Shown here piece by piece: positions 8,001 to 11,324 of a DNA stretch of 11,324 bases. Position 1 is the stretch's first letter, and the number at the start of each line of letters is the position of its first letter. Origin of the DNA: Desulfobacula sp. (GTDB lineage Bacteria; Desulfobacterota; Desulfobacteria; Desulfobacterales; Desulfobacteraceae); the NCBI GenBank assembly GCA_011390085.1, contig JAABTB010000039.1, positions 1-11,324 on the forward strand. The letters run 5' to 3'. Below the pieces are notes generated by a model. It was not told the DNA's origin, did not search any database, and was given only the letters and a program-made list of their open reading frames with translations. Position numbers and translations under genes: made by a program.

Positions 8001-11000
8001 TGCATTGGATGTCAATGGCTTTAACATGGGTTTTCGGCCATTCTTTGGCAACGGCCTTGGCCAGGGCTGCAATGCCTCCGGACCAGCTTCTGTTTCCGGC
8101 CCTTCCGGAAAAATTGAAATCCCCGTTGGTGTCTTGCACCGTGATAAACACCCCTCCTTTTTGTCTCATGGCAGGGGCAGATCTTCCGGCTGTTTCGAAG
8201 GCGCTTCGATTCAGGGCAATGGCCTGGCCGACCGCATCTCCATCAGATAAAAGATTGATTCCCTTTAAAAACAAAATCCCATTCGCATCCCCAGGGGGCT
8301 GGTCCACAACCCTGGCAGCGATTTCCACGGCATTCAGCAGTTGGCACAGTATGGGGGCCACTCCTTTGTTGTCGACCATGATATACAGCATATCCGGATC
8401 GGAGAGCCCAGGCTGCATCTTTCCCATCCCCGGTGCCGGCACGAGTCCCACGGGCTGACGCCGTATGGTTTTTTTTCTTTGCTGCAAGGAGTTTTTCTGG
8501 GGAGCATTTCCCTGGATCTTTGAAAAATCCAGGTCAAGAGATTTGATATGATCCATAATGTCCTGAAGGCTCTTTAATAAAAAAAGCCCCTGGGCATCCC
8601 CCAGGTCCAGATCCGGAAACCGGTCCTGAAATGCTCCCAGGATTTCTACTTTTTTGATGGAATCAATACCGAATCCGGATTCCAGGTCCGTCTCAAAATC
8701 AAGAATATCCTGGGGATAGCCGGTTTTTTCCGATACAATGTCCAAAAGCACCTGCCTAAACTCGTCCAGGCCCAATTTTACAGGCCTGGTGGTCTGAGAA
8801 ATTTCCGGTTCCCGGGTTTTTGTTTCAAGCAATGCGTTTTTTTCCGCTCGGTTCGAGGGGGGGCGATCTGCGGCAAAGGATCCGGGTCGGGAAGATTTCA
8901 CAGGACCGGGTAAGACACCGTCTTTGGGGGGATAGGGTCTGTCGTAGTTGCTGCCGTCAATTTCAACCGCCATGGATGACCTTATTTTCTGTTCCTGGTC
9001 CCGGCCTTCCACCACGCCCTGCCAGAGCGGTTCAAAGCAGACAGGAATTCCTTCTGCAGAAAGCACACCCAGAAGATGCCATAAACCGGTCACCCCGTTC
9101 TGCCCTTTTTGATCCATGGCAACGGCGGTAATCTCTTTACCCGGAAGGCATTTCTGAACCAGCCCGGTGAGTACGGAACCGGGCCCGACTTCAATAAACA
9201 CCCTGACCCCGTCCTGGTACATCTGCTCTATCTGGTCGATGAAGCGGACCGGCCGTGCCAGTTGACAGGACAGGAGCTGCCGGATATCTTCTTCTTTTTC
9301 CGGGTAAGGTTTTCCTGTGGTATTGGCATAGACCGGTATGCGGGGCGGCTTGAATTCATACAGACCCAATGCTCCATGAAATTTTTCCGATGCCGGGCTG
9401 ACAAACCCGGAATGAAATCCCATGGATACCGGCAACCGTTTGTGACGCATCCCGGTTTGCCCCAGGATTTTTTCTATCTCTTCAAGGTCTTTGATGCTGC
9501 CGGAAATGACAGCCTGATCCGGGCTGTTTTCATTGGCCATCATCAGGCTCGAACCGGCAAGGCACTGGCGGATCTGTTCCAGGGGTGCCATGACGGCGGT
9601 CATACCGCTCGGTTCCCTGTCTTTTCCCTGATCCGCCATCAATTCCCCTCTTTTCAGGGAAATAACCATCATATCGGTTTCCGATGAAATCACACCGGCA
9701 CAGAAAAGAGCTGAAATCTCACCATAGCTATGACCTCCCGTACAATCCGGCCGGATACCCAGCTCATTCAGAAGATGAAGCATGGAAAGGCTTGTGGCCC
9801 CGATACAGGGTTGGGCCTTCCGGGTGTCGGCAAGCAGGGCCTGTTGTCTGTTCAGAGCTTTGGCATCAAACACCGGGATGGGAAACACCCGGGTATGCAG
9901 ATTTTTAATATCCGGGTGTTCAAACCCGGAAATGCGGTCCCAGGTACTGCGCACAGTGTCAAAGGCCATGGTCAGATCCCGCCCCATGTTCAGATATTGA
10001 CTTCCCTGCCCGGGGAATAGAAAGGCGGTCTTTCCCGGTTTTGATGAATTCCGGTAATACAGTTTGCCGGCCAGGGAAAAATCCGCATCAGGGGATTCGC
10101 TTAATTTGTTGAGGGCTTTTTGCAACAAGGAGATCATCCCGGTAAAATCATCCGTAATGATAGAAAGCCTGAAAGCTTGTAACGGGTCAAATTCAGCTTG
10201 CGTTTTCCTTGCAACGGCTGCCATCGATTTTTCAGAATCCGGTCTGTCCTTCAGATCACACATTTTCTGGATCAGATCAAAATAGGATGAACTGCTGAAC
10301 ACCACAAGATGGACAGGGCTTGTCCGAAAATACAAGGCTGCCGGATTGTCACCCTGATATTCTTCCATGACCATGTGAAAATTGGTCCCGCCAAACCCGA
10401 AGGCACTGATACCGGCCCTGCGGGGTGAGCCCGGAGGATGAATCCAGGGACGGGTCTCCGTGTTCAGATAAAACGGACTGTTTTCAAAATCCAGTTGGGG
10501 ATTCGGCCGACCCACCTTGATGGTGGGAGGAAGAATGTTGTGGTAAAGGGCCAGAGCGGCCTTGATCATGGAAGCGGCACCGGCAGCGGATTTTGTATGA
10601 CCGATCTGGGATTTCACAGACCCCAGGGCACAGCTCTGCCTCCTGCCGGAATCAGTATTGCCAAACACCTGGCAAAGCCCTTGGAATTCAGCCTGGTCAT
10701 TGGCCTTTGTTGCCGTTCCGTGGGCCTCGATCAACTGGACATCAACAGGAGAGATACCTGACATATCATAGGCCCTCTGGATGGCCAGGGCCTGACCCTG
10801 GGCCAGGGGGGCATAAATACTCTTGCCGAGACCGTCCGATGAGGCGCCCACCCCCCGAATCACGGCATAAATCGGATCCCTGGCTTTTATGGCATCGGAC
10901 AGACGTCGTAATGCCAGAAGCCCTACCCCTTCACCCAGCAGGGTACCGTCGGCATGATCGGAAAAGGGACGGCAATCCCCGGAAGGGGATAAGGCGGGTG

Positions 11001-11324
11001 TTTTGCTGAAACAGATAAACATAAACGCATCGTTATGGGCATCGGCCCCGCCGGTAACGGCAAGATCGGAATGCCCCAGCTGAAGATCCTGAACCGCCGC
11101 AGACACGGCGGCAAGACTGGAGGCACAGGCAGCATCCACAATACAGTTTTTCCCTCCCAGATGCAGCCTGTTGGCAATACGGCCTGCGGTTATATTCCCA
11201 AGGGACCCGGGAAACGAATTTTCCGTCCATTCGCTGTAGGTTCTGGAAAGCCGCTCCAATACCTCGTCAATCACATCCTCGGAAAGATGAGTCTCCCGCA
11301 TGGCCTTGCGAAGATTGGGATGCT
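5035..11324 (-). CDS. PUFA/Hgl-type polyketide (secondary lipid) synthase, KS-AT-ACP-KR-DH-PPT-like-PlsC, 5' end missing
   Basis: The frame runs through the right edge. About 2095 residues are visible and the first ~110-130 of the ketosynthase lie outside. Residues are numbered from the Met codon at 11299-11301, which is internal. KS (10357-11324): DAACASS with C59, EAHGTA H194, GHTKSAAG H235. AT (9037-10032): GHSYGE with S525, and GFHS (628-631), which favours malonyl-CoA. ACP (8527-8775): one carrier domain, GIDSIKKVEI with S881, the PUFA-synthase style. KR (structural part 7858-8424, catalytic part 7147-7854): GGARGIT at 1160-1166, with K1260, S1284, Y1297 and N1301, apparently active. DH, hot-dog (6337-7119): DH at 1412-1413 and HPGMLDAVLHG with D1574. 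PPTase-like remnant (5977-6264). PlsC/AGPAT (5287-5919): NHQTGIES with H1832, AAEGRR and VVPVRFTGG. An ~80-residue C-terminal tail is unassigned. No enoylreductase or chain-length-factor KS is seen. The product is probably a hydroxylated or unsaturated acyl chain passed to a lipid acceptor; its structure is unknown. Confidence 0.93.
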   Translation of the reverse strand, partial: HPNLRKAMRETHLSEDVIDEVLERLSRTYSEWTENSFPGSLGNITAGRIANRLHLGGKNCIVDAACASSLAAVSAAVQDLQLGHSDLAVTGGADAHNDAFMFICFSKTPALSPSGDCRPFSDHADGTLLGEGVGLLALRRLSDAIKARDPIYAVIRGVGASSDGLGKSIYAPLAQGQALAIQRAYDMSGISPVDVQLIEAHGTATKANDQAEFQGLCQVFGNTDSGRRQSCALGSVKSQIGHTKSAAGAASMIKAALALYHNILPPTIKVGRPNPQLDFENSPFYLNTETRPWIHPPGSPRRAGISAFGFGGTNFHMVMEEYQGDNPAALYFRTSPVHLVVFSSSSYFDLIQKMCDLKDRPDSEKSMAAVARKTQAEFDPLQAFRLSIITDDFTGMISLLQKALNKLSESPDADFSLAGKLYYRNSSKPGKTAFLFPGQGSQYLNMGRDLTMAFDTVRSTWDRISGFEHPDIKNLHTRVFPIPVFDAKALNRQQALLADTRKAQPCIGATSLSMLHLLNELGIRPDCTGGHSYGEISALFCAGVISSETDMMVISLKRGELMADQGKDREPSGMTAVMAPLEQIRQCLAGSSLMMANENSPDQAVISGSIKDLEEIEKILGQTGMRHKRLPVSMGFHSGFVSPASEKFHGALGLYEFKPPRIPVYANTTGKPYPEKEEDIRQLLSCQLARPVRFIDQIEQMYQDGVRVFIEVGPGSVLTGLVQKCLPGKEITAVAMDQKGQNGVTGLWHLLGVLSAEGIPVCFEPLWQGVVEGRDQEQKIRSSMAVEIDGSNYDRPYPPKDGVLPGPVKSSRPGSFAADRPPSNRAEKNALLETKTREPEISQTTRPVKLGLDEFRQVLLDIVSEKTGYPQDILDFETDLESGFGIDSIKKVEILGAFQDRFPDLDLGDAQGLFLLKSLQDIMDHIKSLDLDFSKIQGNAPQKNSLQQRKKTIRRQPVGLVPAPGMGKMQPGLSDPDMLYIMVDNKGVAPILCQLLNAVEIAARVVDQPPGDANGILFLKGINLLSDGDAVGQAIALNRSAFETAGRSAPAMRQKGGVFITVQDTNGDFNFSGRAGNRSWSGGIAALAKAVAKEWPKTHVKAIDIQCKNRSSEDIARAIFNELLTGGPGLEIGLTAKGERFTVEMQQPEWVQESPALPDGTVVLVSGGARGITAHCIQALAARSRLKIAILGRNHQPPAFDELEAKGAEVIYFQADIRNKNQVLDAVAAVHEKWKHINLLIHGAGIIADQMIDQKDIKEFDQVFSTKVDGFLHLLDATQNDPLRHICCFSSVVARIGNIMQTDYCMANEVLNKVCQAESFRRNGSCRVTSINWGPWESGMVNARHEKFFEFAGFHLISVSEGSDLFVKEICDARQNRPVEVVIHGTKEDEVDDPDRVADQGPVEIAWQIQLEQTPWIKDHSPTFLIPVLPMTGELEMMCSHAASVFPDETLIRVNGLESKQWAAFESDCLSGRTLVHVRGKGMAEVELQIRAPGESSPVYTMVARAELIFGKVYPQPDDELIPDIENPKPVPDPYGSGALFHGTSLQLMTSLEQGKNGCRSVVSCESRGVPHGCVHPGMLDAVLHGIPWYPEIVDTMMAFPIGLDKLFIYEKFPEHGSVSVEARTLHSHQRYFPVTRIWILDGKRQLARFDLTLMLLPKGPFAKIPGKSWKRFLSCQGHVSGIGLLTGHEDVRIMKLDDAKTMDWLPGTLSKVYQVPEQENGFFEKIALKTHAGSCLFLHPSRICIDSSTGRCMNLPLNDFFLTSEQKESRIITRGTGPGRLDVSDMTAFWEQRTGISRNILSDMILSFFLKFVRRIILEDPDQYASVKKGPALYLGNHQTGIESLLLAFVLGYLTRSPFYGLTNQEQGHGMLSVLKHLADNFLSIKLPVHMLVFDQQKRESLYDHLREYRIRATEANACLYLAAEGRRAMQAGQSISQVSSVFIDFAIENRIPVVPVRFTGGLPRNSAGNLFDFPYGYGSQDYYIGKAIMPEILKELDYGKRPRYIVDRINNLGPEQDEEIPFGPDVPFQEAVAVQMETSGISELSAMIVESLNLLDDPCDETLALKKRIRTKDMDGLDDTSALFAIMTLLTMG

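Noticed and set aside
9109..9687. Long open frame (192 codons) on the plus strand across the acyltransferase region
   Set aside because: It is antisense to a clear AT domain with catalytic motifs, shows no family motif and has no ribosome binding site. Similar antisense frames at 7919-8458 and 3325-3813 were rejected for the same reasons.
11299..11301. ATG at 11299-11301 as the start of the megasynthase
   Set aside because: The frame continues upstream to the window edge, and the reading begins inside a ketosynthase just before its active-site cysteine. Over 100 N-terminal residues of the KS domain must lie beyond 11324.
5035..11324. A canonical PfaA of an omega-3 PUFA synthase
   Set aside because: It carries one ACP rather than a tandem array and has a DH and PlsC on the same chain, so only the KS/AT/ACP/KR style is shared.

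Overview
The window is a compact secondary-lipid / glycolipid biosynthesis locus, most likely from a Gram-negative anaerobe of the Desulfobacterota (Desulfobacteraceae-like). That placement is an inference. It rests on the moderate GC content and on a polyunsaturated-fatty-acid (PUFA)/heterocyst-glycolipid type megasynthase with a fused PlsC acyltransferase, a style I associate with that group. No rRNA, tRNA, mobile element or CRISPR is visible.

Layout: (1) 1-599, minus strand, the 5' part of a GT32/OCH1-like glycosyltransferase that runs off the left edge. (2) 600-671, a short AT-rich divergent intergenic region with a small perfect dyad. (3) 672-3900, plus strand, a tight three-gene unit: a GT-A type glycosyltransferase, a SyrD/PvdE-type ABC exporter, and a second GT32 enzyme that overlaps the exporter by 4 bp and resembles the eukaryotic SUR1/CSH1 inositol-phosphorylceramide mannosyltransferases. 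(4) 3901-3913, a very small convergent gap. (5) 3914-11324, minus strand, a large type I polyketide/PUFA-like synthase (N-terminus cut by the right edge) followed 23 bp later by a myo-inositol-1-phosphate synthase with a GTG start.

Working model (inference): the megasynthase (KS-AT-ACP-KR-DH-degenerate PPTase-like segment-PlsC) builds a polyketide or hydroxy/unsaturated fatty acyl chain, and its own PlsC domain may hand it to a glycerol-phosphate or similar acceptor. The inositol phosphate synthase, apparently co-transcribed, supplies an inositol phosphate headgroup. The three glycosyltransferases decorate that headgroup, with the SUR1-like enzyme the best candidate for adding a hexose to inositol. 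The ABC protein flips or exports the product. The combination of an inositol phosphate synthase, a SUR1-like transferase and a secondary-lipid synthase suggests an undescribed bacterial glycosyl-inositol lipid. This rests on gene content and remembered family motifs only. No similarity search was possible.
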